Shown here: piece after piece, positions 26,901 through 41,691 of the stretch
Numbering within the stretch: position 1 is the first letter of the stretch
How the letters are laid out: every line of letters starts with the position of its first letter
Assembly: GCA_960531495.1 (NCBI GenBank)
Contig: OY482866.1
Location: 248,001 to 312,000, forward strand
DNA length: 64,000 nucleotides
Direction: 5' to 3'
Source of the DNA: Zeus faber
Taxonomy: Eukaryota > Chordata > Actinopteri > Zeiformes > Zeidae
The notes under the pieces: generated by a model
The model's input: the letters and a program-made list of their open reading frames with translations, nothing else
Told to the model about the DNA's origin: nothing
The model's database searches: none
Position numbers and translations under genes: made by a program

Positions 26901-29900
26901 TTGCAAGAAAGATTGAAAAAAGAAAGATTGAAAGAAAGAATTAAAGAAAGATTGAAAGAAAGATGGAAAGAAAGAAAGATTGAAAGAAATAACAAGAGAA
27001 TGATTGAAAGAAAGAATGAAAGAAAGATTGAACGATTGGAAGAAATATTGACGGAAAGAAAGATTGAAAGTAAGATAGATTGAAAGAAAGAATGAAAGAA
27101 AGATTGAAAGATTTAAAGAAAGAATGAAAGAAAGATTGAAAGATTGAAATACTGAAAGAAAGAATGAAAGAAAGATTGAAAGATTGAAAGAAAGATTGAA
27201 AGATTGAAAGATTGAAATAAAGATTGAAAGTTTGAAAGAAAGATTGAAAGAAAGATTTAAAGAAAGATTGAAAGACTGAAAGAAAGAATGAATGGCAGAT
27301 TGAAAGAAAGATTGAAAGTAAGAAAGATTGAAAGAAAGAATGAAAAAAAGATTGAAAGATTGCAAGAAAGAATGAAAGAAATATTGAAAGATTGAAATAT
27401 TGAAAGAAAGAATGAAAGAAAGATTGAAAGATTGAAAGAAAGATTGAAAGAAAGATTGAAAGATTGAAATAAACATTGAAAGTTTGAAAGAAAGATTGAA
27501 AGAAAGATTTTTAGAAAGAAAGATTGAAAGAAAGATTGAAAGAAAGATTGAAAGAAAGAATGAAACAAAGATTGAAATAAAGAATGAAAGAAAGATTTAA
27601 AGAAAGATTGAAAGACAGAAAGATTGAAAGATTGAATGATTGAAAGAAAGACTGAAAGAAAGAATGACGGACAGAAAGACTGAAAGAAAGAATGAAAGAA
27701 AGATTGAAAGAAAGAATGAAAGAAAGATTGAAAGATTAAACAATTGAAAGAAAGATTGCAAGAAAGATTGAAAAAAGAAAGATTGAAAGAAAGAATTAAA
27801 GAAAGATTGAAAGAAAGATGGAAAGAAATATTGAAATAAAGATTGAAAGTTTGAAAGAAAGATTGAAAGAAAGATTTAAACAAAGAAAGATTGAAAGTAA
27901 GAAAGATTGAAAGAAATATTGAACGAAAGATTGAAAGAAAGGATGAAAGAAAGATTGAAAGAAAGATTGAAAAAAAGAAAGATTGAAAGAAAGATTGAAT
28001 GACTGAAGGAAAGAATGAAAGAAAGATTGAAAGAAAGATTGAAAGAAAGAAATATTGAAGGAAAGATTGAAAGATTGAAAGATTGAAAGTAAGATTGAAA
28101 GAAAGATTGAAATAATGATTGAAAGTTTGAAAGAAAGATTGAAAGAAAGATTTAAAGAAAGAAAGAAATATTGAAAGAAAGATTGAAAGAAAGATTGAAA
28201 GAAAGAATGAAACAAAGATTGAAATAAAGAATTAAAAAGAAAGATTGAAAGAAAGATTGAAAGAAAGAAAGATTAAAAGATTGAATGATTGAAAGAAAGA
28301 CTGAAAGAAAGAATGACGGACAGAAAGATTGAAAGAAAGATTGAAAGAAAGATTGAAAAAAAGATTGAAAGACTGAAAGAAAGAATGAAAGAAACATTTA
28401 AAGATTAAACAATTGAAAGAAAGATCGCAAGAAAGATGGAAAGAATGAAAGATTGAAATAATGATTGAAAGTTTGAAAGAAAGATTGAAAGAAAGATTTA
28501 AACAAAGAAAGATTGAAAGTAAGAAAGATTGAAAGAAATATTGAACGAAAGATTGAAAAAAAGATTGAAAGTTTGAAAGAAAGATTGAAAGAAAAATTGA
28601 AAGAAAGATTGAAAGACTGAAGGAAAGAATGAGTGAAAGATTGAAAGAAAGATTAAAAGAAAAAAAGATTGAAAGTATTAAAGACTGAAAAAAATATTGA
28701 AAGAAAGATTTAAAGACTGAAAGATAGAATGAAAGAAAGATTGAAAGATTGAAAGATTGAAAGAAAGAATGAAAGAAAGATTGAAAGACTGAAAAAAATA
28801 TTGAAAGAAAGATTGAAAGATTGAAAGATAGAATGAAAGAAAGATTGAAAGATTGAAAGATTGAAAGAAAGAATGAAAGAAAGATTGAAAGACTGAAAGA
28901 AAGAATGAAAGAAAGATTGAAAGTGCGAAAGAAAGAATGAAAGAATTAAAGAAAGATTGAAAGAAATATTGAAAGAAAGAATGAAAGATTGAAAGAAAGA
29001 ATGAAAGTAATAAAGATTGAAAGAAGGAATGAAGGAAAAATTGAATTTTTGAAAGACTGAAAGAATGAATGAAAGAAAGCTTGAAAGAAAGATTGAAAGA
29101 AAGATTTTAAGAAAGGTTGAAAGACTGAAAGAAAGAATGAAAGAAAGAATGATTGAAAGATTGAAAGAAAGAATGAAAGATTGAAAGAAAGAATATAAGA
29201 ACGATTGAAAGAAAGATTGAAAGTAAGATTGAAAGTTTGAAAGAAAGATTGAAAGACTGAAGGAAAGAATGAGTGAAAGATTGAAAGATAGATTAAAAGA
29301 AAAAAAGATTGAAAGTATTAAAGACTGAAAAAAATATTGAAAGAAAGATTGAAAGATTGAAAGATAGAATGAAAGAAAGATTGAAAGATTGAAAGATTGA
29401 AAGAAAGAATGAAAGAAAGATTGAAAGAAAAAAATATTGAAGGAAAGATTGAAAGATTGAATGACTGAAAGAAAGAAAGACTGAAAGAAAGATTGACCGA
29501 CAGAAAGATTGAAAGAAAGAATGAAAGAAAGATTGAAAGAAAGAATGAAAGAAAGATTGAAAGAAAGAATGAAAGAAAGATTGAAAGATTGAAAGAAAGA
29601 TTGAAAGAAAGATTTAAAGAAAGATTGAAAGACTGAAAGAAAGAATGAAAGAAATAATTAAAGAAAGATTGAAAGAACGAATGTAAGAAAGATTGAAAGA
29701 TTGAAAGATTGAAATAAAGATTGAAAGTTTGAAAGAAAGATTGAAAGAAAGATTTAAAGAAAGAAAGATTGAAAGAAATATTGAAAGAAAGATTGAAAGA
29801 ATTAACAAAAGAAAGATTGAAAGAAAGAATGAAAGAAAGATTGAACGATTGGAAGAAATATTGAAAGAAAGATAGATTGAAAGTAAGATAGATTGAAAGA

Positions 29901-31330
29901 AAGAATGAAAGAAAGATTGAAAGATTTAAAGAATGAATGAAAGAAAGATTGAAAGATTGAAATATTGAAAGAAAGAATGAAAGAAAGATTGAAAGATTGA
30001 AAGAAAGATTGAAAGATTGAAAGATTGAAATAAAGATTGAAAGTTTGAAAGAAAGATTGAAAGAAAGAATGAAAGAAAGATTGAAAAAAAGATTGATAGA
30101 CTGAAAGAAAGAATGAAAGAAACATTGAAAGATTAAACAATTGAAAGAAAGATTGCAAGAAAGATGGAAAGAATGAAAGATTGAAATAATGATTGAAAGT
30201 TTGAACGAAAGATTGAAAGAAAGATTTAAACAAAGAAAGATTGAAAGAAAGAAAGATTGAAAGAAATATTGAACAAAAGATTGGAAGAAAGGATGAAAGA
30301 AAAATTGAAAGAAAGATTGAAAGAAAGATTGAAAGAAAGATTGAAAGAATGATTTAAACAAAGAAAGATTGAAAGTAAGAAAGATTGAAAGAAATATTGA
30401 ACGAAAGATTGAAAGAAAGGATGAAAGAAAGATTGAAAGAAAGATTGAAAGATTGAAATATTGATGGAAGAATGAAAGAAAGATTGAAAGATTGAAAGAA
30501 AGATTGAAAGATTGAAAGATTGAAATAAAAATTGAAAGTTTGAAAGAAAGATTGAAAGAAAGATTTAAAGAAAGATTGAAAGACTGAAAGAAAAAATGAA
30601 AGGCAGATTGAAAGAAAGATTGAAAGATTGCAAGAAAGAATGAAAGAAATATTGAAAGATTGAAATATTGAAAGAAAGAATGAAAGAAAGATTGAAAGAT
30701 TGAAAGAAAGATTAAAAGATTGAAAGATTGAAATAAAGATTGAAAGTTTGAAAGAAAGATTGAAAGATTGAAAGAAAGATTGAAAGAAAGATTGAAATAA
30801 AGATTGAAAGTTTGAAAGAAAGAAAGAAAGATTGAATGAAAGATTGAAAGAAAGATTGAAAGAAAGAATGAAACAAAGATTGAAATAAAGAATGAAAGAA
30901 AGATTGAAAGAAAGATTGAAAGAAAGAAAGATTGAAAGATTGAATGATTGAAAGAAAGACTGAAAGAAAGAATGACGGACAGAAAGATTGAAAGAAAGAA
31001 TGAAAGAAAGATTGAAAAAAAGATTGAAAGATTAAACAATTGAAAGAAAGATTGCAAGAAAGATGGAAAGAATGAAAGATTGAAATAATGATTGAAAGTT
31101 TGAAAGAAAGATTGAAAGAAAGATTTAAACAAAGAAAGATTGAAAGTAAGAAAGATTGAAAGAAATATTGAACGAAAGATTGAAAGAAAGGATGAAAGAA
31201 AGATTGAAAGAAAGATTGAAAGATTGAAAGAAAGATTGAAAGAATGATTTAAACAAAGAAAGATTGAAAGTAAGAAAGATTGAAAGAAATATTGAACGAA
31301 AGATAGAAAGAAAGGATGAAAGAAAGATTG
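23940..31330. repeat. Nested ~5045-bp repeat inside the 9735-bp unit
   Basis: The segment of about 23,940-26,240 recurs at about 28,985-31,330, offset 5045 on the left. Tags include GTAATAAAG near 23,961 and 29,006, AAAAAATATTGAAGG, and AGAATTAACAAAAG. The right copy has about 44 extra bases near 30,600 (GGCAGATTG to TTGCAAG) that the left copy lacks. It repeats again inside the second 9735-bp unit at 33,675-41,065. Confidence 0.75.
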
Positions 31331-31956
31331 AAAGAAAGATAGAATGAAAGAAAGATTGAAAGATTGAAAGTTGTAAAGAAAGATTGAAAGAAAGATTTAA
31401 AGAAAGATTGAAAGACTAAAAAAAAGAATGAAAGAAAGATTGAAAGGTTGAAAGAAAAAATGAAAGAATGAAAGAAAGATTGAAAGATTGAAAGAAAGAT
31501 TGGAAGAAAGAATGAAAGTATGAAAGAAAGATTGAAAGATTGAAGGAAAGATTGAAAGAACGATTGAAAGAAAGAATGAAAGAATGAAAGAAAGATTGAA
31601 AGATTGAAAGAAAGATTGAAAGTAATAAAGATTGAAAGAAGGAATGAAGGAAAAATTGAATGTTTGAAAGACTGAAAGAATGAATGAAAGATTGAAAGAA
31701 AGATTTTAAGAAAGGTTGAAAGATTGAAAGAAAGAATGAAAGATTGAAAGAAAGAATATGAGAACGATTGAAAGAAAGATTGAAAGTAAGATTGAAAGTT
31801 TGAAAGAAAGATTGAAAGAAAAATTGAAAGAAAGATTGAAAGACTGAAGGAAAGAATGAGTGAAAGATTGAAAGAAAGATTAAAAGAAAAAAAGATTGAA
31901 AGTATTAAAGACTGAAAAAAATATTGAAAGAAAGATTTAAAGACTGAAAGATAGAA

Positions 31957-34900
31957 TGAAAGAAAGATTGAAAGTAAGAAAGAAAGATTGAAAGAAAGAT
32001 TGAAAGAAAGATTTTAAGAAAGAAAGAAAGATTGAAAGAAAGATTGAAAGAAAGATTGAAAGAAAGATTGAAAGAAAGAATGAAACAAAGATTGAAATAA
32101 AGAATGAAAGAAAGATTGAAAGAAAGATTGAAAGAAAGAAAGATTGAAAGATTGAATGATTGATAGAAAGACTGAAAGAAAGAATGACGGACGGAAAGAT
32201 TGAATGATTGATAGAAAGACTGAAAGAAAGAATGACGGACGGAAAGATTGAAAGAAAGAATGAAAGAAAGATTGAAAAAAAGATTGAAAGACTGAAAGAA
32301 AGAATGAAAGAAACATTGAAAGATTAAACAATTGAAAGATATATTGCAAGAAAGATGGAAAGAATGAAAGATTGAAATAATGATTGAAAGTTTGAAAGAA
32401 TGATTGAAAGAAAGATTTAAACAAAGAAAGATTACATTTACATTTAAATTTAGTCATTTAGCAGACGCTTTTATCCAAAGCGACTTACAAGGGAGAATAA
32501 CATTCAGCAACATTGCGACAGAGATTAGTGTAACAACAACATTGGTGTAACAATAAATTCTGCAAGGTGGTGCTAAGTAATTGTAGATTAGGACAGGAGG
32601 TACTCACTGAAGAGCTGGGTCTTCAGGTGCTTCTTAAAGACAGAGAGGGAGGTCCCCGCTCTGGTCATTTTTGGCAGCTCGTTCCACCAACGTGGAAGAT
32701 TGAAAGATTGAAAGAAAGAATGAAAGATTGAAAGAAAGAATGAAAGAATGATTGAAAGAAAGAATGAAAGAATGAAAGAAAGATTGAAAGATTGAAAGAA
32801 ATATTGAAAGAAAGAGAGAATGAAAGTAAGAAAGATGGAAAGAAAAATTGAAAGATTGAAAGATTGAAAGAAAGAATTAAAGAAAGATTGAATGATTGAA
32901 AGATTGAAAGAAAAATTGAAAGAAAGATTGAAGAAAGAAAGATTTAAAGAAAAAAAGATTTAAAGAAAGATTGAAAGACTAAAAGTAAGAATGAAAAAAA
33001 AGATTGAAAAAAGAAAGAAAGATTGAAAGAAAGATTGAAAGAAAGATTGAAAGAAAGAATGAAAGTTTGAAAGAAAGATTGAAAGAAAGATTGAAAGAAA
33101 GATTGAAAGACTGAAAGAAAAAATGAAAGAAAGATTAAAAGAGAGATTGAAAGATTGAAAGATTGAAAGAAAGAATGAAAGATTGAAAGAAAGAATGAAA
33201 GAATGAATGAAAGATTAAAAGATTGAAAGAAATATTGAAAAAAAGAAAGATTGAAAGTAAGAAAAATTGAAAGAATGAATGAAAGAAACAAAAAAAGACT
33301 GATAAAAAGAAAGAATGTTTGAGAGATCAAAATATTTAAAGAAAGAAAGATTGAAAGAAAGATTTTAAGACTGAATTAAAGAATTAAAGAAAGATTGAAA
33401 GAAAGGTTGAAAGATAGAATGAAAGAAAGATTGAAAGATTGAAAGTTGTAAAGAAAGATTGAAAGAAAGATTTAAAGAAAGATTGAAAGACTAAAAAAAA
33501 GAATGAAAGAAAGATTGAAAGGTTGAAAGAAAGAATGAAAGAATGAAAGAAAGATTGAAAGATTGAAAGAAAGATTGGAAGAAAGAATGAAAGTATGAAA
33601 GAAAGATTGAAAGATCGAAGGAAAGATTGAAAGAACGATTGAAAGAAAGAATGAAAGAATGAAAGAAAGATTGAAAGATTGAAAGAAAGATTGAAAGTAA
33701 TAAAGATTGAAAGAAGGAATGAAGGAAAAATTGAATGTTTGAAAGACTGAAAGAATGAATAAAAGAAAGCTTGAAAGAAAGATTGAAAGAAAGATTTTAA
33801 GAAAGGTTGAAAGACTGAAAGAAAGAATGAAAGAAAGAATGATTGAAAGATTGAAAGAAAGAATGAAAGATTGAAAGAAAGAATATAAGAACGATTGAAA
33901 GAAAGATTGAAAGTAAGATTGAAAGTTTGAAAGAAAGATTGAAAGACTGAAGGAAAGAATGAGTGAAAGATTGAAAGATAGATTAAAAGAAAAAAAGATT
34001 GAAAGTATTAAAGACTGAAAAAAATATTGAAAGAAAGATTGAAAGATTGAAAGATAGAATGAAAGAAAGATTGAAAGATTGAAAGATTGAAAGAAAGAAT
34101 GAAAGAAAGATTGAAAGAAAAAAATATTGAAGGAAAGATTGAAAGATTGAATGACTGAAAGAAAGAAAGACTGAAAGAAAGATTGACAGACAGAAAGATT
34201 GAAAGAAAGAATGAAAGAAAGATTGAAAGAAAGAATGAAAGAAAGATTGAAAGAAAGAATGAAAGAAAGATTGAAAGATTGAAAGAAAGATTGAAAGAAA
34301 GATTTAAAGAAAGATTGAAAGACTGAAAGAAAGAATGAAAGAAATAATTAAAGAAAGATTGAAAGAACGAATGTAAGAAAGATTGAAAGATTGAAAGATT
34401 GAAATAAAGATTGAAAGTTTGTAAGAAAGATTGAAAGAAAGATTTAAAGAAAGAAAGATTGAAAGAAATATTGAAAGAAAGATTGAAAGAATTAACAAAA
34501 GAAAGATTGAAAGAAAGAATGAAAGAAAGATTGAACGATTGGAAGAAATATTGAAAGAAAGATAGATTGAAAGTAAGATAGATTGAAAGAAAGAATGAAA
34601 GAAAGATTGAAAGATTTAAAGAATGAATGAAAGAAAGATTGAAAGATTGAAATATTGAAAGAAAGAATGAAAGAAAGATTGAAAGATTGAAAGAAAGATT
34701 GAAAGATTGAAAGATTGAAATAAAGATTGAAAGTTTGAAAGAAAGATTGAAAGAAAGAATGAAAGAAAGATTGAAAAAAAGATTGATAGACTGAAAGAAA
34801 GAATGAAAGAAACATTGAAAGATTAAACAATTGAAAGAAAGATTGCAAGAAAGATGGAAAGAATGAAAGATTGAAATAATGATTGAAAGTTTGAAAGAAA

Positions 34901-37900
34901 GATTGAAAGAAAGATTTAAACAAAGAAAGATTGAAAGAAAGAAAGATTGAAAGAAATATTGAACAAAAGATTGGAAGAAAGGATGAAAGAAAAATTGAAA
35001 GAAAGATTGAAAGAAAGATTGAAAGAAAGATTGAAAGAATGATTTAAACAAAGAAAGATTGAAAGTAAGAAAGATTGAAAGAAATATTGAACGAAAGATT
35101 GAAAGAAAGGATGAAAGAAAGATTGAAAGAAAGATTGAAAGATTGAAATATTGATGGAAGAATGAAAGAAAGATTGAAAGATTGAAAGAAAGATTGAAAG
35201 ATTGAAAGATTGAAATAAAAATTGAAAGTTTGAAAGAAAGATTGAAAGAAAGATTTAAAGAAAGATTGAAAGACTGAAAGAAAAAATGAAAGAAATATTG
35301 AAAGATTGAAATATTGAAAGAAAGAATGAAAGAAAGATTGAAAGATTGAAAGAAAGATTAAAAGATTGAAAGATTGAAATAAAGATTGAAAGTTTGAAAG
35401 AAAGATTGAAAGATTGAAAGAAAGATTGAAAGAAAGATTGAAATAAAGATTGAAAGTTTGAAAGAAAGAAAGAAAGATTGAATGAAAGATTGAAAGAAAG
35501 ATTGAAAGAAAGAATGAAACAAAGATTGAAATAAAGAATGAAAGAAAGATTGAAAGAAAGATTGAAAGAAAGAAAGATTGAAAGATTGAATGATTGAAAG
35601 AAAGACTGAAAGAAAGAATGACGGACAGAAAGATTGAAAGAAAGAATGAAAGAAAGATTGAAAAAAAGATTGAAAGATTAAACAATTGAAAGAAAGATTG
35701 CAAGAAAGATGGAAAGAATGAAAGATTGAAATAATGATTGAAAGTTTGAAAGAAAGATTGAAAGAAAGATTTAAACAAAGAAAGATTGAAAGTAAGAAAG
35801 ATTGAAAGAAATATTGAACGAAAGATTGAAAGAAAGGATGAAAGAAAGATTGAAAGAAAGATTGAAAGATTGAAAGAAAGATTGAAAGAAAGATTGAAAG
35901 AATGATTTAAATAAAGAAAGATTGAAAGTAAGAAAGATTGAAAGAAATATTGAACGAAAGATAGAAAGAAAGGATGAAAGAAAGATTGAAAGAAAGATTG
36001 AAAAAAAGAAACATTGAAAGAAAGATTGAACGACTGAAGGAAAGAATTAAAGAAAGATTGAAAGAAAGATTGAAAGAAAGATTGAAACAAAGAAAGATTG
36101 AACGTAAGAAAGATTGAAAGACATATTGAACGAAAGATTGAAAGAAAGGATGAAAGAAAGATTGAAAGAAAGATTGAAAGATTGAAAGAAAGATTGAAAG
36201 AAAGATTGAAAGAATTAAATATTGAAATAATGATTGAAGTTTGAAAGAAAGATTGAAAGAAAGATTTAAACAAAGATAGATTGAAAGTAAGAAAGATTGA
36301 AAGAAATATAGAACGAAAGATTGAAAGAAAGGATGAAAGAAAGATTTAAACAAAGACAGATTGAAAGTAAGAAAGACTGAAAGAAATATTGAACGAAAGA
36401 TTGAAAGAAAGGATGAAAGAAAGATTGAAAGAAAGATTGAAAAAAGAAAGATTGAAAGAAAGATTGAAAGAAAGATTGAAAGAAAGAAATATTGAAGGAA
36501 AAATTGAAAGATTGAATGATTGAAAGAAAGACTGAAAGAAAGATTGACAGAGAGAAAGATTGAAAGAAAGAATGAAAGAAAGATTGAAAGAAAGAATGAA
36601 AGAAAGATTGAAAGGTTAAACAATTGAAAGAAAGATTGCAAGAAAGATTGAAAAAAGAAAGATTGAAAGAAAGAATTAAAGAAAGATTGAAAGAAAGATG
36701 GAAAGAAAGAAAGATTGAAAGAAATAACAAGAGAATGATTGAAAGAAAGAATGAAAGAAAGATTGAACGATTGGAAGAAATATTGACGGAAAGAAAGATT
36801 GAAAGTAAGATAGATTGAAAGAAAGAATGAAAGAAAGATTGAAAGATTTAAAGAAAGAATGAAAGAAAGATTGAAAGATTGAAATACTGAAAGAAAGAAT
36901 GAAAGAAAGATTGAAAGATTGAAAGAAAGATTGAAAGATTGAAAGATTGAAATAAAGATTGAAAGTTTGAAAGAAAGATTGAAAGAAAGATTTAAAGAAA
37001 GATTGAAAGACTGAAAGAAAGAATGAATGGCAGATTGAAAGAAAGATTGAAAGTAAGAAAGATTGAAAGAAAGAATGAAAAAAAGATTGAAAGATTGCAA
37101 GAAAGAATGAAAGAAATATTGAAAGATTGAAATATTGAAAGAAAGAATGAAAGAAAGATTGAAAGATTGAAAGAAAGATTGAAAGAAAGATTGAAAGATT
37201 GAAATAAACATTGAAAGTTTGAAAGAAAGATTGAAAGAAAGATTTTTAGAAAGAAAGATTGAAAGAAAGATTGAAAGAAAGATTGAAAGAAAGAATGAAA
37301 CAAAGATTGAAATAAAGAATGAAAGAAAGATTTAAAGAAAGATTGAAAGACAGAAAGATTGAAAGATTGAATGATTGAAAGAAAGACTGAAAGAAAGAAT
37401 GACGGACAGAAAGACTGAAAGAAAGAATGAAAGAAAGATTGAAAGAAAGAATGAAAGAAAGATTGAAAGATTAAACAATTGAAAGAAAGATTGCAAGAAA
37501 GATTGAAAAAAGAAAGATTGAAAGAAAGAATTAAAGAAAGATTGAAAGAAAGATGGAAAGAAATATTGAAATAAAGATTGAAAGTTTGAAAGAAAGATTG
37601 AAAGAAAGATTTAAACAAAGAAAGATTGAAAGTAAGAAAGATTGAAAGAAATATTGAACGAAAGATTGAAAGAAAGGATGAAAGAAAGATTGAAAGAAAG
37701 ATTGAAAAAAAGAAAGATTGAAAGAAAGATTGAATGACTGAAGGAAAGAATGAAAGAAAGATTGAAAGAAAGATTGAAAGAAAGAAATATTGAAGGAAAG
37801 ATTGAAAGATTGAAAGATTGAAAGTAAGATTGAAAGAAAGATTGAAATAATGATTGAAAGTTTGAAAGAAAGATTGAAAGAAAGATTTAAAGAAAGAAAG

Positions 37901-40900
37901 AAATATTGAAAGAAAGATTGAAAGAAAGATTGAAAGAAAGAATGAAACAAAGATTGAAATAAAGAATTAAAAAGAAAGATTGAAAGAAAGATTGAAAGAA
38001 AGAAAGATTAAAAGATTGAATGATTGAAAGAAAGACTGAAAGAAAGAATGACGGACAGAAAGATTGAAAGAAAGATTGAAAGAAAGATTGAAAAAAAGAT
38101 TGAAAGACTGAAAGAAAGAATGAAAGAAACATTTAAAGATTAAACAATTGAAAGAAAGATCGCAAGAAAGATGGAAAGAATGAAAGATTGAAATAATGAT
38201 TGAAAGTTTGAAAGAAAGATTGAAAGAAAGATTTAAACAAAGAAAGATTGAAAGTAAGAAAGATTGAAAGAAATATTGAACGAAAGATTGAAAAAAAGAT
38301 TGAAAGTTTGAAAGAAAGATTGAAAGAAAAATTGAAAGAAAGATTGAAAGACTGAAGGAAAGAATGAGTGAAAGATTGAAAGAAAGATTAAAAGAAAAAA
38401 AGATTGAAAGTATTAAAGACTGAAAAAAATATTGAAAGAAAGATTTAAAGACTGAAAGATAGAATGAAAGAAAGATTGAAAGATTGAAAGATTGAAAGAA
38501 AGAATGAAAGAAAGATTGAAAGACTGAAAAAAATATTGAAAGAAAGATTGAAAGATTGAAAGATAGAATGAAAGAAAGATTGAAAGATTGAAAGATTGAA
38601 AGAAAGAATGAAAGAAAGATTGAAAGACTGAAAGAAAGAATGAAAGAAAGATTGAAAGTGCGAAAGAAAGAATGAAAGAATTAAAGAAAGATTGAAAGAA
38701 ATATTGAAAGAAAGAATGAAAGATTGAAAGAAAGAATGAAAGTAATAAAGATTGAAAGAAGGAATGAAGGAAAAATTGAATGTTTGAAAGACTGAAAGAA
38801 TGAATGAAAGAAAGCTTGAAAGAAAGATTGAAAGAAAGATTTTAAGAAAGGTTGAAAGACTGAAAGAAAGAATGAAAGAAAGAATGATTGAAAGATTGAA
38901 AGAAAGAATGAAAGATTGAAAGAAAGAATATAAGAACGATTGAAAGAAAGATTGAAAGTAAGATTGAAAGTTTGAAAGAAAGATTGAAAGACTGAAGGAA
39001 AGAATGAGTGAAAGATTGAAAGATAGATTAAAAGAAAAAAAGATTGAAAGTATTAAAGACTGAAAAAAATATTGAAAGAAAGATTGAAAGATTGAAAGAT
39101 AGAATGAAAGAAAGATTGAAAGATTGAAAGATTGAAAGAAAGAATGAAAGAAAGATTGAAAGAAAAAAATATTGAAGGAAAGATTGAAAGATTGAATGAC
39201 TGAAAGAAAGAAAGACTGAAAGAAAGATTGACCGACAGAAAGATTGAAAGAAAGAATGAAAGAAAGATTGAAAGAAAGAATGAAAGAAAGATTGAAAGAA
39301 AGAATGAAAGAAAGATTGAAAGATTGAAAGAAAGATTGAAAGAAAGATTTAAAGAAAGATTGAAAGACTGAAAGAAAGAATGAAAGAAATAATTAAAGAA
39401 AGATTGAAAGAACGAATGTAAGAAAGATTGAAAGATTGAAAGATTGAAATAAAGATTGAAAGTTTGAAAGAAAGATTGAAAGAAAGATTTAAAGAAAGAA
39501 AGATTGAAAGAAATATTGAAAGAAAGATTGAAAGAATTAACAAAAGAAAGATTGAAAGAAAGAATGAAAGAAAGATTGAACGATTGGAAGAAATATTGAA
39601 AGAAAGATAGATTGAAAGTAAGATAGATTGAAAGAAAGAATGAAAGAAAGATTGAAAGATTTAAAGAATGAATGAAAGAAAGATTGAAAGATTGAAATAT
39701 TGAAAGAAAGAATGAAAGAAAGATTGAAAGATTGAAAGAAAGATTGAAAGATTGAAAGATTGAAATAAAGATTGAAAGTTTGAAAGAAAGATTGAAAGAA
39801 AGAATGAAAGAAAGATTGAAAAAAAGATTGATAGACTGAAAGAAAGAATGAAAGAAACATTGAAAGATTAAACAATTGAAAGAAAGATTGCAAGAAAGAT
39901 GGAAAGAATGAAAGATTGAAATAATGATTGAAAGTTTGAACGAAAGATTGAAAGAAAGATTTAAACAAAGAAAGATTGAAAGAAAGAAAGATTGAAAGAA
40001 ATATTGAACAAAAGATTGGAAGAAAGGATGAAAGAAAAATTGAAAGAAAGATTGAAAGAAAGATTGAAAGAAAGATTGAAAGAATGATTTAAACAAAGAA
40101 AGATTGAAAGTAAGAAAGATTGAAAGAAATATTGAACGAAAGATTGAAAGAAAGGATGAAAGAAAGATTGAAAGAAAGATTGAAAGATTGAAATATTGAT
40201 GGAAGAATGAAAGAAAGATTGAAAGATTGAAAGAAAGATTGAAAGATTGAAAGATTGAAATAAAAATTGAAAGTTTGAAAGAAAGATTGAAAGAAAGATT
40301 TAAAGAAAGATTGAAAGACTGAAAGAAAAAATGAAAGGCAGATTGAAAGAAAGATTGAAAGATTGCAAGAAAGAATGAAAGAAATATTGAAAGATTGAAA
40401 TATTGAAAGAAAGAATGAAAGAAAGATTGAAAGATTGAAAGAAAGATTAAAAGATTGAAAGATTGAAATAAAGATTGAAAGTTTGAAAGAAAGATTGAAA
40501 GATTGAAAGAAAGATTGAAAGAAAGATTGAAATAAAGATTGAAAGTTTGAAAGAAAGAAAGAAAGATTGAATGAAAGATTGAAAGAAAGATTGAAAGAAA
40601 GAATGAAACAAAGATTGAAATAAAGAATGAAAGAAAGATTGAAAGAAAGATTGAAAGAAAGAAAGATTGAAAGATTGAATGATTGAAAGAAAGACTGAAA
40701 GAAAGAATGACGGACAGAAAGATTGAAAGAAAGAATGAAAGAAAGATTGAAAAAAAGATTGAAAGATTAAACAATTGAAAGAAAGATTGCAAGAAAGATG
40801 GAAAGAATGAAAGATTGAAATAATGATTGAAAGTTTGAAAGAAAGATTGAAAGAAAGATTTAAACAAAGAAAGATTGAAAGTAAGAAAGATTGAAAGAAA

Positions 40901-41691
40901 TATTGAACGAAAGATTGAAAGAAAGGATGAAAGAAAGATTGAAAGAAAGATTGAAAGATTGAAAGAAAGATTGAAAGAATGATTTAAACAAAGAAAGATT
41001 GAAAGTAAGAAAGATTGAAAGAAATATTGAACGAAAGATAGAAAGAAAGGATGAAAGAAAGATTGAAAGAAAGATAGAATGAAAGAAAGATTGAAAGATT
41101 GAAAGTTGTAAAGAAAGATTGAAAGAAAGATTTAAAGAAAGATTGAAAGACTAAAAAAAAGAATGAAAGAAAGATTGAAAGGTTGAAAGAAAAAATGAAA
41201 GAATGAAAGAAAGATTGAAAGATTGAAAGAAAGATTGGAAGAAAGAATGAAAGTATGAAAGAAAGATTGAAAGATTGAAGGAAAGATTGAAAGAACGATT
41301 GAAAGAAAGAATGAAAGAATGAAAGAAAGATTGAAAGATTGAAAGAAAGATTGAAAGTAATAAAGATTGAAAGAAGGAATGAAGGAAAAATTGAATGTTT
41401 GAAAGACTGAAAGAATGAATGAAAGATTGAAAGAAAGATTTTAAGAAAGGTTGAAAGATTGAAAGAAAGAATGAAAGATTGAAAGAAAGAATATAAGAAC
41501 GATTGAAAGAAAGATTGAAAGTAAGATTGAAAGTTTGAAAGAAAGATTGAAAGAAAAATTGAAAGAAAGATTGAAAGACTGAAGGAAAGAATGAGTGAAA
41601 GATTGAAAGAAAGATTAAAAGAAAAAAAGATTGAAAGTATTAAAGACTGAAAAAAATATTGAAAGAAAGATTTAAAGACTGAAAGATAGAA
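31957..41691. repeat. 9735-bp tandem duplication, copy 2
   Basis: This copy directly abuts copy 1 with no intervening sequence and has the same length and the same internal order. Differences found by eye are single substitutions, such as 41,495 a versus 31,760 g in the AGAATATAAGAACG tag. The right limit is at about 41,709, where the sequence reads GATTGAAAGATTG instead of GATTGAAAGTAAG. Head-to-tail order and equal length indicate a tandem duplication, or an assembly repeat error. Confidence 0.92.
32434..32695. mobile_element. Teleost-type interspersed repeat fragment, copy 2
   Basis: This fragment appears identical base for base to the one at 22,699-22,960, is exactly 9735 bp downstream and has the same satellite flanks. 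It was therefore carried by the large duplication and is not a second insertion. It is truncated at the same right-end position (CAACGTGG). Confidence 0.8.

Larger units (their letters stand above)
22222..31956. repeat. 9735-bp tandem duplication, copy 1
   Basis: Every landmark I checked recurs 9735 bp to the right, including a 262-bp non-satellite insertion. The left limit is a single mismatch at 22,221 (c, versus a at 31,956). About 18 bp of shared sequence (22,222-22,239, 31,957-31,974, 41,692-41,709) marks the breakpoints. I found only isolated differences, for example 29,047 t versus 38,782 g. Internally the unit also contains a partial ~5045-bp repeat (about 23.94-26.24 kb, again at 28.99-31.33 kb). 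Confidence 0.92.
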